From the NCBI GenBank assembly GCA_948469885.1, contig CAOKMT010000009.1, forward strand, positions 1-64,000: a DNA stretch of 64,000 nt, read 5' to 3'. Source of the DNA: an uncultured Sporosarcina sp. GTDB lineage: Bacteria > Bacillota > Bacilli > Bacillales_A > Planococcaceae. Positions 9,087 through 18,781 of this stretch are shown here, one piece after another (within the stretch, counting starts at the first letter, position 1; the number at the start of each line of letters is the position of its first letter). The translations under genes and the position numbers were made by a program. Below the pieces are notes generated by a model. It made no database searches, was not told where the DNA came from, and saw only the letters and a list, made by a program, of their open reading frames with translations.

Positions 9087-10190
9087 TTAATTCGCTTTCG
9101 CGGATTTATCGTTTTTCGGCTTCGCAAAAATCATACGACCTGCCGACGTTTGCAAAACGCTTGTCACAACGACATCCACGGCATTCCCAATATACGATTT
9201 CCCATCCTCGATGACAATCATCGTCCCGTCATCCAAATATGCGACACCTTGGTTATGTTCTTTCCCATCTTTAATGACGACGACATGCATCTCTTCACCC
9301 GGTATGACAACAGGCTTTACCGCATTCGCCAAGTCATTTATATTGAGAACAGAGACGCCGTGAAGGTCAGCAACTTTATTTAAGTTAAAATCATTGGTGA
9401 CGACGAATCCACCCATTTCCTTTGCAAGTCGCACGAGCTTCAAGTCCACTTCCGCGACATTATCGAAATCTTGATCGACGATTAGAACGTTCGGTCCTTC
9501 GTCTGTCTGTAAACGTTTAAGGACGTCAAGACCTCGCCGCCCCTTCGTTCTTTTTAACGTATCCGAAGAATCTGCGATATGCTGAAGCTCCGTTAATACG
9601 AATTGCGGGACAACCAAAACACCTTCCAGAAATCCAGTTGCGGAAATGTCGGCAATCCGACCATCGATAATAACACTCGTATCCAGTAGCTTATAAAGAT
9701 TCCCTTCCACAGCCGCACCTGTGCCTTCAGCTTCTTTCTTCTTCGGTCCTGACAGCCTCGCCATCTGCACTGAACGCACCAACTCTTCACGTTGCTTGAA
9801 CCCAACTTGGAATCCCAGATAACCGAGAATTACGAACAAAACCGTCGGTAATACAGAGGTAATAAAAGGTATTTCGAGACTTCCTAGCCAAAAACTAGCG
9901 AGAAAAGCGAGACTTAACCCAACCATTAGGCCAATTGTTCCAAAAAGTAAATCAAAAACAGGCGCTTTCAACAAGCGGTCTTCCATCCACTTTATAAAGT
10001 TGACGACCGGTGATGTAAGAAAAAGATTGAGCAGATAAAAGATAAGTGCGCCAAGAATCGCTGACACATACGGGTTATTAATGAATGGAGTTGAGGTAAA
10101 AGAAAATAAAGTGAATAATTGCGGTAAAAACAAAACACCGAGTGTGCCCCCGATCAGCAAGAAAGATAGCTGCACTACCCTTGTCAACAT
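9087..10190 (-). CDS. yacL: PIN/TRAM domain membrane protein YacL
   Basis: About 367 residues. The N-terminal third has four transmembrane helices. A PIN-like nuclease domain follows (KLLDTSVIIDGRIADI ... VLVVPQFVLTELQHIADSSDTLKRTKGRRGLDVL ... VTNDFNLNKVADLHGV) with the conserved acidic residues, then a C-terminal TRAM domain (VVIKDGKEHNQGVAYLDDGTMIVIEDG). The start is ATG 10190, eight bases after AGGAGG. It is a membrane-anchored putative RNase; its substrate is unknown. Confidence 0.9.
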   Translation of the reverse strand: MLTRVVQLSFLLIGGTLGVLFLPQLFTLFSFTSTPFINNPYVSAILGALIFYLLNLFLTSPVVNFIKWMEDRLLKAPVFDLLFGTIGLMVGLSLAFLASFWLGSLEIPFITSVLPTVLFVILGYLGFQVGFKQREELVRSVQMARLSGPKKKEAEGTGAAVEGNLYKLLDTSVIIDGRIADISATGFLEGVLVVPQFVLTELQHIADSSDTLKRTKGRRGLDVLKRLQTDEGPNVLIVDQDFDNVAEVDLKLVRLAKEMGGFVVTNDFNLNKVADLHGVSVLNINDLANAVKPVVIPGEEMHVVVIKDGKEHNQGVAYLDDGTMIVIEDGKSYIGNAVDVVVTSVLQTSAGRMIFAKPKNDKSAKAN

Positions 10191-10290
10191 AGAAACCACC
10201 TCCTAATACACAATTATACATATCTTCCCTAAAAACATCCTTTATTAACATAAGTGGAACATTTATTTACCAAATTGTTTCAGATGAAGT

Positions 10291-10346
10291 GAGTACCAGG
10301 TTCCGACACCATTTGTACTCTTTGTATTGTGGCGGAACCGGGTGCT
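10291..10346. repeat. Long imperfect inverted repeat between yacL and radA
   Basis: Arms at 10291-10311 (GAGTACCAGGTTCCGACACC) and 10328-10346 (reverse complement GAGCACCCGGTTCCGCCAC) differ at a few positions and enclose a 16-base loop. There is no clear T run, so it is more like a dispersed palindromic repeat than a simple terminator. The motif resembles the GGTGTC/GACACC intergenic palindromes common in Bacillales (recalled, not checked). Confidence 0.6.
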
Positions 10347-10398
10347 CTAGATGGGAAGCTTGTAAGTTAGGACGAAAACGGGACGTCCTTGGTTCACT

Positions 10399-11772
10399 TT
10401 AACGTGAAAATGCTACTTTCAATGCATCGCTCACCGTTTCGACACCGATCACTTGAATCTCCTTCGGGTAATCCCATCCTCCAAGGTTGGACGATGGCAC
10501 GATCGCACGTTCAAAACCAAGTTTCGCGGCTTCCGAAACACGTTGCTCAATTCGCGCAACACGTCGTACTTCCCCTGTCAAACCGACTTCGCCGATGAAA
10601 CAGTCCGATAGACCTGCCGCCGCATCCCGATAACTGGAAACGATGCTCACAAGGACAGCTAAGTCGATTGCCGGCTCATCCAACTTTACACCGCCAGCCA
10701 CTTTTATATATGCATCCTGTGCTTGTAACAGCATCCCCATCCGCTTTTCAAGAACGGCCATCAGTAGGGACACGCGGTTTTGATCGATTCCTGTTGCCAT
10801 CCGCTTCGGATAGTTGAAACTAGAAGGCGTGACGAGCGCTTGAATTTCCACCAAGATCGGGCGTGTACCTTCCATGGATGCCACAACTGTCGAACCGGCG
10901 CCTCCTTGTGACCGCTCCCGAAGAAACAATTCGGAAGGGTTCAATACTTCTTTCAACCCCGATTGTAGCATCTCAAAAATAGCCATTTCATTCGTCGAGC
11001 CGAACCTGTTCTTCACACTGCGCAAAATCCGGTACGTATGATGGCGCTCCCCTTCAAAGTAAAGGACAGTATCCACCATATGTTCAAGGATACGAGGACC
11101 TGCAAGTTGACCATCTTTCGTTACATGACCGACGAGGAAGATGGCAATATTTTTCGTTTTTGCAATGCGCATCAGTTCGGCGGTGCTTTCACGGACTTGC
11201 GTGACGCTTCCCGGCGCCGACTTCACTTCGGGGTGATGGACCGTCTGAATGGAGTCGACAATGACAAATTTCGGTTTCACTTCTTCGACGGAATGATGAA
11301 TTTGTTCAAGGTCCGTTTCTGCGTATATATAAAGTTCATCCGATTTGACACCGAGGCGCTCCGCACGCAGTTTTGTCTGCCGGATTGATTCTTCCCCCGA
11401 TACATACAAAACCCGCTCTCCTCCATTTGCCAACAAGGATGAAACTTGTAACAAAAGTGTTGATTTCCCAATCCCGGGATCTCCTCCGATTAAGACGAGT
11501 GAGCCGGGCACAATTCCCCCGCCGAGGACGCGGTTCAATTCCCCGAGATCCGTTGTAATCCGCGGTTCCTTCCCCGCCTTGATGGAACTAATCGGCATCG
11601 CTTTTTCATGCGCACCTACCGTATGTTGAAATGCGCTTCGCGGTCCTTTCCGAACCACTTCGACTTCCTCATCCATCGTGTTCCATTCGCCACAACCTGG
11701 ACAGCGCCCCATCCATTTCGGCGATTCATAACCACATGAACGACACATGAATTTCGATTTTCTCTTTGACAT
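10399..11772 (-). CDS. radA: DNA repair protein RadA
   Basis: RadA (Sms) is a RecA-like ATPase that aids branch migration in recombination. The 457-residue protein has a CxxC...CxxC zinc finger ([18 protein letters not shown]), Walker A ([14 protein letters not shown]), Walker B (FVIVDSIQ), the RadA-specific KNRFG motif and a Lon-protease-like C-terminal domain. The start is ATG 11772 (MSKRKSKF), five bases after GGAGG. It follows clpC, as in B. subtilis. Confidence 0.95.
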   Translation of the reverse strand: MSKRKSKFMCRSCGYESPKWMGRCPGCGEWNTMDEEVEVVRKGPRSAFQHTVGAHEKAMPISSIKAGKEPRITTDLGELNRVLGGGIVPGSLVLIGGDPGIGKSTLLLQVSSLLANGGERVLYVSGEESIRQTKLRAERLGVKSDELYIYAETDLEQIHHSVEEVKPKFVIVDSIQTVHHPEVKSAPGSVTQVRESTAELMRIAKTKNIAIFLVGHVTKDGQLAGPRILEHMVDTVLYFEGERHHTYRILRSVKNRFGSTNEMAIFEMLQSGLKEVLNPSELFLRERSQGGAGSTVVASMEGTRPILVEIQALVTPSSFNYPKRMATGIDQNRVSLLMAVLEKRMGMLLQAQDAYIKVAGGVKLDEPAIDLAVLVSIVSSYRDAAAGLSDCFIGEVGLTGEVRRVARIEQRVSEAAKLGFERAIVPSSNLGGWDYPKEIQVIGVETVSDALKVAFSR

Positions 11773-11851
11773 ATAAGCCTCCATAGACGAACAGGATAGT
11801 CCCGTCCCGCTCGCATTGAATGCCGTTGGGATAGACTATCCTGTACACTCT

Positions 11852-14305
11852 TTATTCCTTTGCGACAGCCTCTTTCGCCGCTTCTTCTCTTCGAATGACA
11901 AACTCGCTGTCTTTAACGTCCACAATCACTTTTCCACCCGTTAACGCTGTACCGCTCAACAACTCTTCAGATAACCGATCTTCCACATGTTTCTGAATCG
12001 CGCGGCGTAGCGGGCGCGCACCATAATCCGGGTCATAGCCAATTTCACTAATTTTGTGTTTCGCCTCGTCGGTCAACTCCAACTCAATATCTTGCTCTTG
12101 AAGGCGTGTTGCCAATTCATCCGCCATAAGCGAAACGATTTTCCGGAGATGTTCTTTTTCGAGCGAGTGGAAGACAATCATTTCATCTACTCGGTTCAAG
12201 AACTCTGGACGGAATGTCTTCTTCAATGAATCAAGCATTTGAGATTTCATTTCTTCATAGTTGCGGTCGTCCCCTTGCAAGTTGAAACCGACATAACGGT
12301 TCTTTTTCAACGTTTCCGCACCGACGTTAGATGTCATGATGACGACAGTGTTACGGAAATCGACGGTACGTCCTTTAGAATCCGTTAATCTCCCGTCTTC
12401 CAACACTTGCAGTAGAATATTGAAAACGTCCGGATGCGCTTTCTCAATTTCGTCCAACAAAATGACTGAGTATGGTTTACGACGTACAAGCTCTGTCAAT
12501 TGGCCACCTTCATCATGCCCGACATACCCCGGAGGAGACCCAACGAGACGTGATGTCGAATGTTTTTCCATATACTCGGACATATCTACGCGAATCATCG
12601 CATCTTCGTCTCCAAACATCACTTCGGCAAGTGCCCGGGCCAACTCTGTTTTACCGACACCTGTTGGTCCAAGGAAAATAAACGAACCAATCGGGCGTTT
12701 CGGGTCTTTCAAACCTGCCCGCGCACGGCGTATTGCCCGGGAAATTGCGGTCACCGCTTCTGATTGGCCAATGACACGTTCATGTAATATTTCTTCCATA
12801 TTCAACAAGCGGTTCGATTCTGTTTCAGCAATTTTAGAAACCGGGATTCCTGTCCACATCGCGACAACTTCAGCGATGTCATTGACAGTGACTTTCGATT
12901 CCGTTTTTCCTTGCTTCTCTTTCCATGCCGCTTTTGTCGTATCCAGTTCTTCTTTCATTTTCTGTTCTTTATCACGGAAGGAGGCCGCTTTTTCAAATTC
13001 CTGACTTTGCACTGCCGCGTTTTTCTCCGAACGGATCGCTTCCAATTTCACTTCAAGCTCCTTCAAGTTCGGCGGCGTCGTATAAGAACGAAGACGGACT
13101 TTCGATCCTGCTTCATCAATTAGGTCGATCGCTTTGTCTGGAAGGAATCTATCGGAAATATAGCGATCTGACATTTTCGCTGCTCCTTCAATTGCTTCAT
13201 CCGTAATTTTTACACGGTGATGCGCCTCGTAACGGTCTCTTAATCCATTTAAGATTTGAATAGATTCTTCGACCGTCGGCTCATCCACTTGGATCGGTTG
13301 GAAACGTCGTTCAAGGGCAGCATCTTTTTCAATATATTTACGGTACTCATCAAGTGTTGTCGCACCAATACATTGGAGTTCACCACGTGCAAGGGAAGGT
13401 TTTAAAATATTAGATGCATCGATCGCACCTTCAGCACCGCCTGCACCGATGAGCGTATGCAATTCATCGATGAACAAGATGACATTGCCCGCTTGGCGAA
13501 TTTCCTCCATCACTTTTTTCATCCGATCTTCAAATTCACCGCGATATTTCGTACCTGCAACGACTGTTCCCATATCGAGTGTCATCACACGTTTGTCGCG
13601 AAGAATTTCGGGCACTTCGTTGTTCACGACTTGCTGCGCAAGCCCTTCTGCAATGGCCGTCTTCCCGACACCGGGCTCCCCGATCAAAACAGGATTGTTT
13701 TTCGTTCGGCGTGCCAATACTTCAATCACGCGCGTTATTTCTTTACTTCGTCCGATGACCGGATCCAACTGTCCTTCACGAGCCACTTCCGTCAAATCAC
13801 GAGCCAACCCATCGAGCGTCGGCGTAGCGGCTGACGTTGTCGTGTTTGAGCTTCCAGCTGAGCTGTCGTTGCTTCCTAATAACTGGAGCACTTGCTGACG
13901 CGCTTTGTTCAAACTAACACCTGCATTGCTTAAAACGCGGGCCGCCACACCTTCTCCTTCTCGGATTAGGGCGAGCAAGATATGCTCCGTGCCAATATAT
14001 GAATGACCTAGCTTCCGCGATTCATCTACGGATAGTTCAATGACTTTTTTTGCGCGCGGTGTGTAATGAACGATCGGACCGACGTCTTTCGTACCGGAAC
14101 CGACAAGCTTTTCGACGCCTTCTTCGATTGTTGTGAAATCCACTTCAATCGCCTCAAGCGCTTTTGCAGCAATACCGCCGCCTTCGCGAATAAGGCCGAG
14201 CAAGATATGCTCCGTACCGATCGATTCATGTTTCATACGAATTGCTTCTTCTTGAGCAAGTTGTAACACTTTTTGTGCACGTTGTGTGAATCGGTTAAAC
14301 ATCAT
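11852..14305 (-). CDS. clpC: ATP-dependent Clp protease ATPase subunit ClpC
   Basis: Hsp100 unfoldase that feeds ClpP and acts with the McsB arginine kinase. The 817-residue protein has a double Clp N-domain ([32 protein letters not shown]), AAA1 Walker A ([13 protein letters not shown]), a UVR-like middle domain ([19 protein letters not shown]), AAA2 Walker A ([14 protein letters not shown]) and the D2 small domain. The start is the first of two ATG codons (MMFNRF), after GGAGAGG. A 151-base gap with its own CtsR-type promoter separates it from mcsB. Confidence 0.96.
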   Translation of the reverse strand: MMFNRFTQRAQKVLQLAQEEAIRMKHESIGTEHILLGLIREGGGIAAKALEAIEVDFTTIEEGVEKLVGSGTKDVGPIVHYTPRAKKVIELSVDESRKLGHSYIGTEHILLALIREGEGVAARVLSNAGVSLNKARQQVLQLLGSNDSSAGSSNTTTSAATPTLDGLARDLTEVAREGQLDPVIGRSKEITRVIEVLARRTKNNPVLIGEPGVGKTAIAEGLAQQVVNNEVPEILRDKRVMTLDMGTVVAGTKYRGEFEDRMKKVMEEIRQAGNVILFIDELHTLIGAGGAEGAIDASNILKPSLARGELQCIGATTLDEYRKYIEKDAALERRFQPIQVDEPTVEESIQILNGLRDRYEAHHRVKITDEAIEGAAKMSDRYISDRFLPDKAIDLIDEAGSKVRLRSYTTPPNLKELEVKLEAIRSEKNAAVQSQEFEKAASFRDKEQKMKEELDTTKAAWKEKQGKTESKVTVNDIAEVVAMWTGIPVSKIAETESNRLLNMEEILHERVIGQSEAVTAISRAIRRARAGLKDPKRPIGSFIFLGPTGVGKTELARALAEVMFGDEDAMIRVDMSEYMEKHSTSRLVGSPPGYVGHDEGGQLTELVRRKPYSVILLDEIEKAHPDVFNILLQVLEDGRLTDSKGRTVDFRNTVVIMTSNVGAETLKKNRYVGFNLQGDDRNYEEMKSQMLDSLKKTFRPEFLNRVDEMIVFHSLEKEHLRKIVSLMADELATRLQEQDIELELTDEAKHKISEIGYDPDYGARPLRRAIQKHVEDRLSEELLSGTALTGGKVIVDVKDSEFVIRREEAAKEAVAKE

Positions 14306-14428
14306 AATCCAATCCTCTCCTTCGTCTATCTTCAATACTATAATCTATTGCCTTAAATCGAATAATTGAACCCTTTCGCACTTAATAACAACTGAATATA
14401 ATAAATGAGCGAACCTTTCTTTGCATTA

Positions 14429-14476
14429 TTGACCATTTTTGACCTTACTATACTTATAAAATAAGGATTCTTGCAA
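14429..14476 (-). promoter_or_regulatory. Second CtsR-controlled promoter, upstream of clpC
   Basis: Minus strand: -35 TTGCAA (14471-14476), 18-base spacer, -10 TATAGT (14447-14452). Immediately downstream is GGTCAAAAATGGTCAA (14444 to 14429), a match to the CtsR heptad pair GGTCAAA-NNN-GGTCAAA. It gives clpC stress-inducible transcription independent of the ctsR promoter. Confidence 0.85.
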
Positions 14477-14486
14477 AGATAGTCAT

Positions 14487-15578
14487 TTACTCATCTGTGC
14501 GCTTTTCAGAAGTGGGTGCTATACCATCTATATGAAGTCTTTCTCGAAATAACTTCGCTCTGAAGATATCCCGTTCTTCTTGTGTTAGTTCTGTACCCGC
14601 ATATTGCTGCAGAAAACCAGGTTGCATGAAAATCATGAGCTCATTCAAAATAGAAACGTCCACATTTTGAATGATGTCCAAATCGATACCAAGCCTTACA
14701 TCCGACAGGCAACGTGCCGCTTCGCCTGTTTGGAGAAGACGTGCGTAGACAAGTGTTCCAAGAGAACGAAACAGCCTGTTTTCAAGCGCGAGGCGGGATT
14801 TCTCCAACAGGACCTCTCTCGCCTTTCTCTCATGAACGATTAACCGTGCCGTAATATTTCCGAGATCTTCCAAAATTTCACTTTCCGTTTTTCCTAGTGT
14901 CACTTGATTGGATACTTGGTAAACGTTGCCGAGTGCTTTGCTGCCTTCTCCATAAATGCCTCTCACAACCATACCGAGCCTTGAAATCGCCGGAATGATC
15001 CGGTCAATTTGTTTTGTGATTGTCAGTGCAGGCAAATGCATCATGACCGAAGCACGCATCCCGGTCCCTGTGTTGGAAGGACAACTCGTTAAATAGCCGA
15101 ATTGCTCATCGAATGCATAGGGCAGTTCTTTTTCAAGAAGATCATCCACTTCGTCCGCTTTTTTATATGCTTCTTCAATTTGTAAACCGGGATATATACA
15201 TTGAATCCGAATGTGATCTTCTTCATTCACCATGACGCTCACCGTTTCATCTTCCGATAACATAACCGCACCATGTCTTTTAGGATCTGCTAATTGAGGA
15301 CTGATCAAATGCTTCTCGATGAGCACTTCCCGTTCCAACGATGGTAGACTCGACATTTTCATATAAGAATAGGATGGCTTCTCCCCCTCTTCCACTAATG
15401 CGTTTGCGACCATTTTGTCGACGGCTAATGCCTGTTCTTCCGTAGAGGCGATCGGAAAGCAATAATCAGTCAAGTTGCGGGCGAGGCGGATACGGGTTGT
15501 CATGACGATATCAGAATGCTCGCCGTGGGTAGCCATCCAGCCCGCAACGGAATTTCGAATGAATTTTTCAATAGACAT
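14487..15578 (-). CDS. mcsB: Protein-arginine kinase McsB
   Basis: Phosphorylates arginines on proteins to mark them for ClpCP and inactivates CtsR. About 363 residues, related to phosphagen kinases: SDIVMTTRIRLARNL, the nucleotide-binding CPSNTGTGMRASVMMHLPAL with the conserved Cys, and RGIYGEGSKALGNVYQVSNQVTLGKTE. The start is ATG 15578 (MSIEKFIRNSVAGW), matching the family N-terminus; it overlaps the end of mcsA by 11 bases. The longer upstream frame lies inside mcsA. Confidence 0.95.
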   Translation of the reverse strand: MSIEKFIRNSVAGWMATHGEHSDIVMTTRIRLARNLTDYCFPIASTEEQALAVDKMVANALVEEGEKPSYSYMKMSSLPSLEREVLIEKHLISPQLADPKRHGAVMLSEDETVSVMVNEEDHIRIQCIYPGLQIEEAYKKADEVDDLLEKELPYAFDEQFGYLTSCPSNTGTGMRASVMMHLPALTITKQIDRIIPAISRLGMVVRGIYGEGSKALGNVYQVSNQVTLGKTESEILEDLGNITARLIVHERKAREVLLEKSRLALENRLFRSLGTLVYARLLQTGEAARCLSDVRLGIDLDIIQNVDVSILNELMIFMQPGFLQQYAGTELTQEERDIFRAKLFRERLHIDGIAPTSEKRTDE

Positions 15579-16122
15579 CGTCTGCTTCACCCCCATGAGC
15601 AAGCTGGTGTTGAAGTTTATTCGCTTCATCGCGTAAAGCGGCCGCTTCTTCAAAACGCTCTTCGGCTACCGCTTCCTGCATTTTCGTTCGAACTTCTTCA
15701 ATTTTCCTCTTTATAGCATATGATTCATTAAAGGAGACGGGTATCTTTCCTGTATGGGCTGTATGCCCGCTATGCAATTTTCCGAACACATAGGGAAGTC
15801 GGGCGCGGAATGTATCGTAACAAGTCGCACAACCAAACTTTCCAATGTCTAAAAATTTCTCGAATGTCAATTTACATCGCGGACACTCCAAGCGGGAAGA
15901 CGTCGCGGTACGTGATTGTTGGTGAGATTGAAATGGCTCTGTGCCCCCGAACCAATGCGCTAAAAACTGTTGGATCGACAGCGGTTCTTGGTCCGGGTTG
16001 AAATGTATTGTTTCAGATTGGAATGCGCATTTCTCACACAAGTGACGTTCCACGGATTCGCCCATATAGCCTTTCGTTATAATGACGGAAGCGGGTCGTT
16101 CTTTGCAGTTCTCACAAATCAT
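15568..16122 (-). CDS. mcsA: McsA, activator of McsB arginine kinase
   Basis: The 184-residue zinc-finger protein is needed for McsB activity and metal-stress sensing. Paired CxxC motifs are visible (CENCKERP, CEKCAF, CPRCKLTF, CATCYDTF) and a C-terminal UVR domain (IEEVRTKMQEAVAEERFEEAAALRDEANKL shortened here to its core). The order ctsR-mcsA-mcsB-clpC is that of B. subtilis. Confidence 0.95.
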   Translation of the reverse strand: MICENCKERPASVIITKGYMGESVERHLCEKCAFQSETIHFNPDQEPLSIQQFLAHWFGGTEPFQSHQQSRTATSSRLECPRCKLTFEKFLDIGKFGCATCYDTFRARLPYVFGKLHSGHTAHTGKIPVSFNESYAIKRKIEEVRTKMQEAVAEERFEEAAALRDEANKLQHQLAHGGEADDVY

Positions 16123-16160
16123 CGTTTGTCACCTCATCGTAATTAGGTTCGTTTTGCACT

Positions 16161-16631
16161 TCATTCCAATTGTTCATAAATAAGTGTCAAAAGCATTGCT
16201 TCCAAAATGCGGGCTCGGATCTTGTCTCGCTCGGGAAGAGGTAGACGGAGTGTCGACCGATCGATCGCCGCGAGAATAAGTTTCGCTTCCCGATCCGATA
16301 GCACCTCTTCTTCATATAACCGAAAGACGACATCGCTAGCCATTGTATGCGAGGCACCTTGTTGTAAACCTGTCAAGACGTTTTCGATCAATTCTTTCCG
16401 GGAGTTCGCTTGCACACGAAAAATTCGGATATAGCCGCCACCGCCTCTCTTCGATTCAACCGCATAGCCACGCTCTGCTGTGAAGCGTGTATTAATGACA
16501 TAATTAATTTGCGACGGCACACATTGGAACTTCTCTGCGATCTCACTTCGTTTAATTTCAATCGTACCGTTTTGTCCCTCTTCGATAATGCCCTTTAAAT
16601 ACCCTTCAATGATGTCAGAAATACTTCGCAT
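16161..16631 (-). CDS. ctsR: Transcriptional repressor CtsR
   Basis: Heat-labile repressor of clp genes. The 156-residue protein starts MRSISDIIEGYLKGI at 16631, with AGAGGTG upstream. It has a winged-helix DNA-binding part (EIKRSEIAEKFQCVPSQINYVI) and the glycine-rich wing (SKRGGGGYIRI) that senses heat, then a C-terminal dimer domain bound by McsB. The long open frame upstream of 16631 overlaps the promoter and operator and is not coding. Confidence 0.95.
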   Translation of the reverse strand: MRSISDIIEGYLKGIIEEGQNGTIEIKRSEIAEKFQCVPSQINYVINTRFTAERGYAVESKRGGGGYIRIFRVQANSRKELIENVLTGLQQGASHTMASDVVFRLYEEEVLSDREAKLILAAIDRSTLRLPLPERDKIRARILEAMLLTLIYEQLE

Positions 16632-16665
16632 CTTCTCACCTCTTTCATTTTCGGGTGACCCGCCA

Positions 16666-16718
16666 TTGACCTTGACTATCTTTGACTTTATTGTACAGAC
16701 GCGAATGAAGATTCGCAA
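16666..16718 (-). promoter_or_regulatory. ctsR operon promoter with CtsR operator
   Basis: Minus strand: -35 TTGCGA (16713-16718), 17-base spacer, -10 TACAAT (16690-16695). Directly after the -10 is AGTCAAAGATAGTCAAG (16687 to 16671), two CtsR heptads three bases apart, with a third GTCAA just beyond (16670-16666). This fits autorepression by CtsR. Confidence 0.88.
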
Positions 16719-16820
16719 TTGAAATGCATGCGTATCAAGTAAAAGTATCCCCATTCCCCTTACCTATTTAGTCAAAATTCTAAGAAATGAACAAGGCAAG
16801 ACTTACCTTCCAAATGATTA

Positions 16821-16861
16821 AAAATGGAGTGTAAGAAGACTTGCTTCTCACACTCCATTTT
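16821..16861. terminator. Bidirectional terminator-like hairpin
   Basis: Arms AAAATGGAGTGT and ACACTCCATTTT flank an inner AGAAG/CTTCT stem. Lies 42 bases past the stop of the 16903-18609 gene, so it serves that gene. Confidence 0.75.
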
Positions 16862-16902
16862 CTCTCCTTTAACAAAAGTCAACCGTGCCTTCAACAAAAC
16901 CT

Positions 16903-18609
16903 TTACTTCACTTCCATTGTCATATTTGTCAATTCTTTGACCGGTAAAAATAATTCTCCCGTTTCCAAATAAGTCACTGCAAGCTGATCGCCTTCTTGGA
17001 TATAAACGGAAAGGGGCGCAACTTCAGATGAAACGAGGAAATTACGGCCATCTTCCGCCAAAATTGAAACGAGCGTGAAATCATTGACCCGCTCCTTGAA
17101 AACACGAACAACGGTGACTGCCGCAGTTGCTTCTTCAGCGTTCGAACTTCCGTCAACGGTGCTTCCTCCTCGTTGGAGTGCCGTTTTGTACAATTTCAAG
17201 GCTTCATTTGGCGAGTTACCGTAAACTGAGATTCCGGGATTTGCAGCGGAAACGATGAAATAGTTTTGTAGAAAACCATTCGAATCAAGTACGGGCGTCA
17301 GCCAACTTGCTTCTCCGTAAAAATTATATAATACAGGCATTTCACCAAACCATTTCTTTTCGATGAATTTCTTTTCAATGATTTGAAGTGTCCCTTGCGA
17401 ATCCATATAGGATTTTTCAAGATCACCTGTATAATACGTTGCTTCACCCGTCCGCCCGTCCGTCAATGCATAGCCGAGCATGGAATCGACCTCTTCTTTC
17501 GGACTTGTGAAATCAGTGAAATAATACATATGGCCGGTTTCGTCGAAAATAGGACTGACATTCGCTTCCGTTCCTTCATCAGACGGCAGTTTGACATCTT
17601 TCTTCCCGAAAACTGAATTCCAAAAGCCGTGAATATATTTTCCAAAATAGCTATTTTGTAAACTGACCGCTTCAGGGGACACCGCGCCGTCCACGAAATC
17701 CGGGACTTCTGACAATGTGTACTTTTTCAATTCTCCCGTTGTCGGGTCAGCCATCACGATTCCTTGTACATCAAAACCGTTTCGGGCGCTAATATAATTA
17801 CCGTAAGACCTAATATAATGCGGTTTGCCCTCATCATCGATTTCGAGTTGGACATCCCCGTAAAAGATAAGCTCAGGAAAATGCATTCGGATATGGCGTG
17901 TCACTTCCTTATCAAAATACGAAGACGGCGTATAAGACATCTCCATTTTCACAAACTTTGGATTATCCGCCGAGTCTGTCGCGCTCATTGTGAAATAACC
18001 GGGCGTCGTTTTTCCATTCCACCATTTAAACAAGCCAGAAAATTCAACAGGGGCAATATAAACAAATTGACCATTCACTTTCTGAATTTGTAAATGTCCA
18101 AGTTCATAGTAGCTTGTATTCGGCACTTGTCCGAAAGCTTTTTTCATCTTGTTACGCGCAAATTTAGGCGGAACGCTTGCAGGCGTTTTTTTGTCATCAA
18201 ACGCTTCGATTTCGACTTCTTGCGTCATCTCAACTGCTTGAAACTTCTTTCCAGCGTTGAATAAAGGCGCACTTAATATATATGCCGAGAAAGCGAGGGA
18301 GGCAAGGAATAGAGCAATTTTCACTTTCCGATCTTTGCTGCCCGCGACGAGAACCCCTAAAAGAGTAACGATGAGGAAGAGCACCCATAAAGAAGTCCAA
18401 TTCCTATCTATACTTGTAACGTAATACACGATAAACGTTACAACTGCCACAAGGAGAGCCGTGCTTGCCAATGCCGCCCATCGATTGAATACGATTGGCT
18501 CTTTCTTTTCCCCTTCTTTAGCTTTGCGTTCCAAGGAAAATGGGACAATGATGACGCTTGATAGGACACCAACGACCATTGAAAACAAAAGTAAATTTAT
18601 CATATACAC
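16903..18609 (-). CDS. Large membrane protein of unknown function
   Basis: I do not recognise this 568-residue protein. The N-terminus has one helix (residues about 3-23), then three more between about 45 and 125 (ALASTALLVAVVTFIVYYV, LWVLFLIVTLLGVLVAG, IALFLASLAFSAYIL). A roughly 430-residue domain follows, probably extracytoplasmic, with repeated motifs such as GYFTMSATDSADNPKFV, YIRSYGNYISARNG and GHMYYFTDFTSPKEEVDSMLGY, giving it a beta-rich look. It has no lipobox or protease motif. It stands alone with its own terminator, downstream of ctsR and reading the same way. Confidence 0.85.
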   Translation of the reverse strand: MYMINLLLFSMVVGVLSSVIIVPFSLERKAKEGEKKEPIVFNRWAALASTALLVAVVTFIVYYVTSIDRNWTSLWVLFLIVTLLGVLVAGSKDRKVKIALFLASLAFSAYILSAPLFNAGKKFQAVEMTQEVEIEAFDDKKTPASVPPKFARNKMKKAFGQVPNTSYYELGHLQIQKVNGQFVYIAPVEFSGLFKWWNGKTTPGYFTMSATDSADNPKFVKMEMSYTPSSYFDKEVTRHIRMHFPELIFYGDVQLEIDDEGKPHYIRSYGNYISARNGFDVQGIVMADPTTGELKKYTLSEVPDFVDGAVSPEAVSLQNSYFGKYIHGFWNSVFGKKDVKLPSDEGTEANVSPIFDETGHMYYFTDFTSPKEEVDSMLGYALTDGRTGEATYYTGDLEKSYMDSQGTLQIIEKKFIEKKWFGEMPVLYNFYGEASWLTPVLDSNGFLQNYFIVSAANPGISVYGNSPNEALKLYKTALQRGGSTVDGSSNAEEATAAVTVVRVFKERVNDFTLVSILAEDGRNFLVSSEVAPLSVYIQEGDQLAVTYLETGELFLPVKELTNMTMEVK

Positions 18610-18740
18610 ACTCTCTTTTCCGTTTTGAAGATGATTGTTCTATCTTCCTTATACGGATAGCCGCTTAAATCGTTTCAAAAACTTCTGGAAAATACGTGAT
18701 CCGTCGTGCAACTACAATTTACTATATGCTTGGCTTTCAT

Positions 18741-18778
18741 AAAAAAAGACTTCCTAAAGTTTCAGGAAGCCTCTTCTT
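18741..18778 (-). terminator. bioYB operon terminator
   Basis: Minus strand: CTTCCT...AGGAAG stem (within 18749-18772) followed by a run of seven T, directly after the bioB stop. Confidence 0.8.
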
Positions 18779-18781
18779 CAT

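Noticed and set aside
12336-13004. 222-codon plus ORF opposite clpC
   Set aside because: Ser-rich antisense shadow of the ClpC AAA+ region with no ribosome site.
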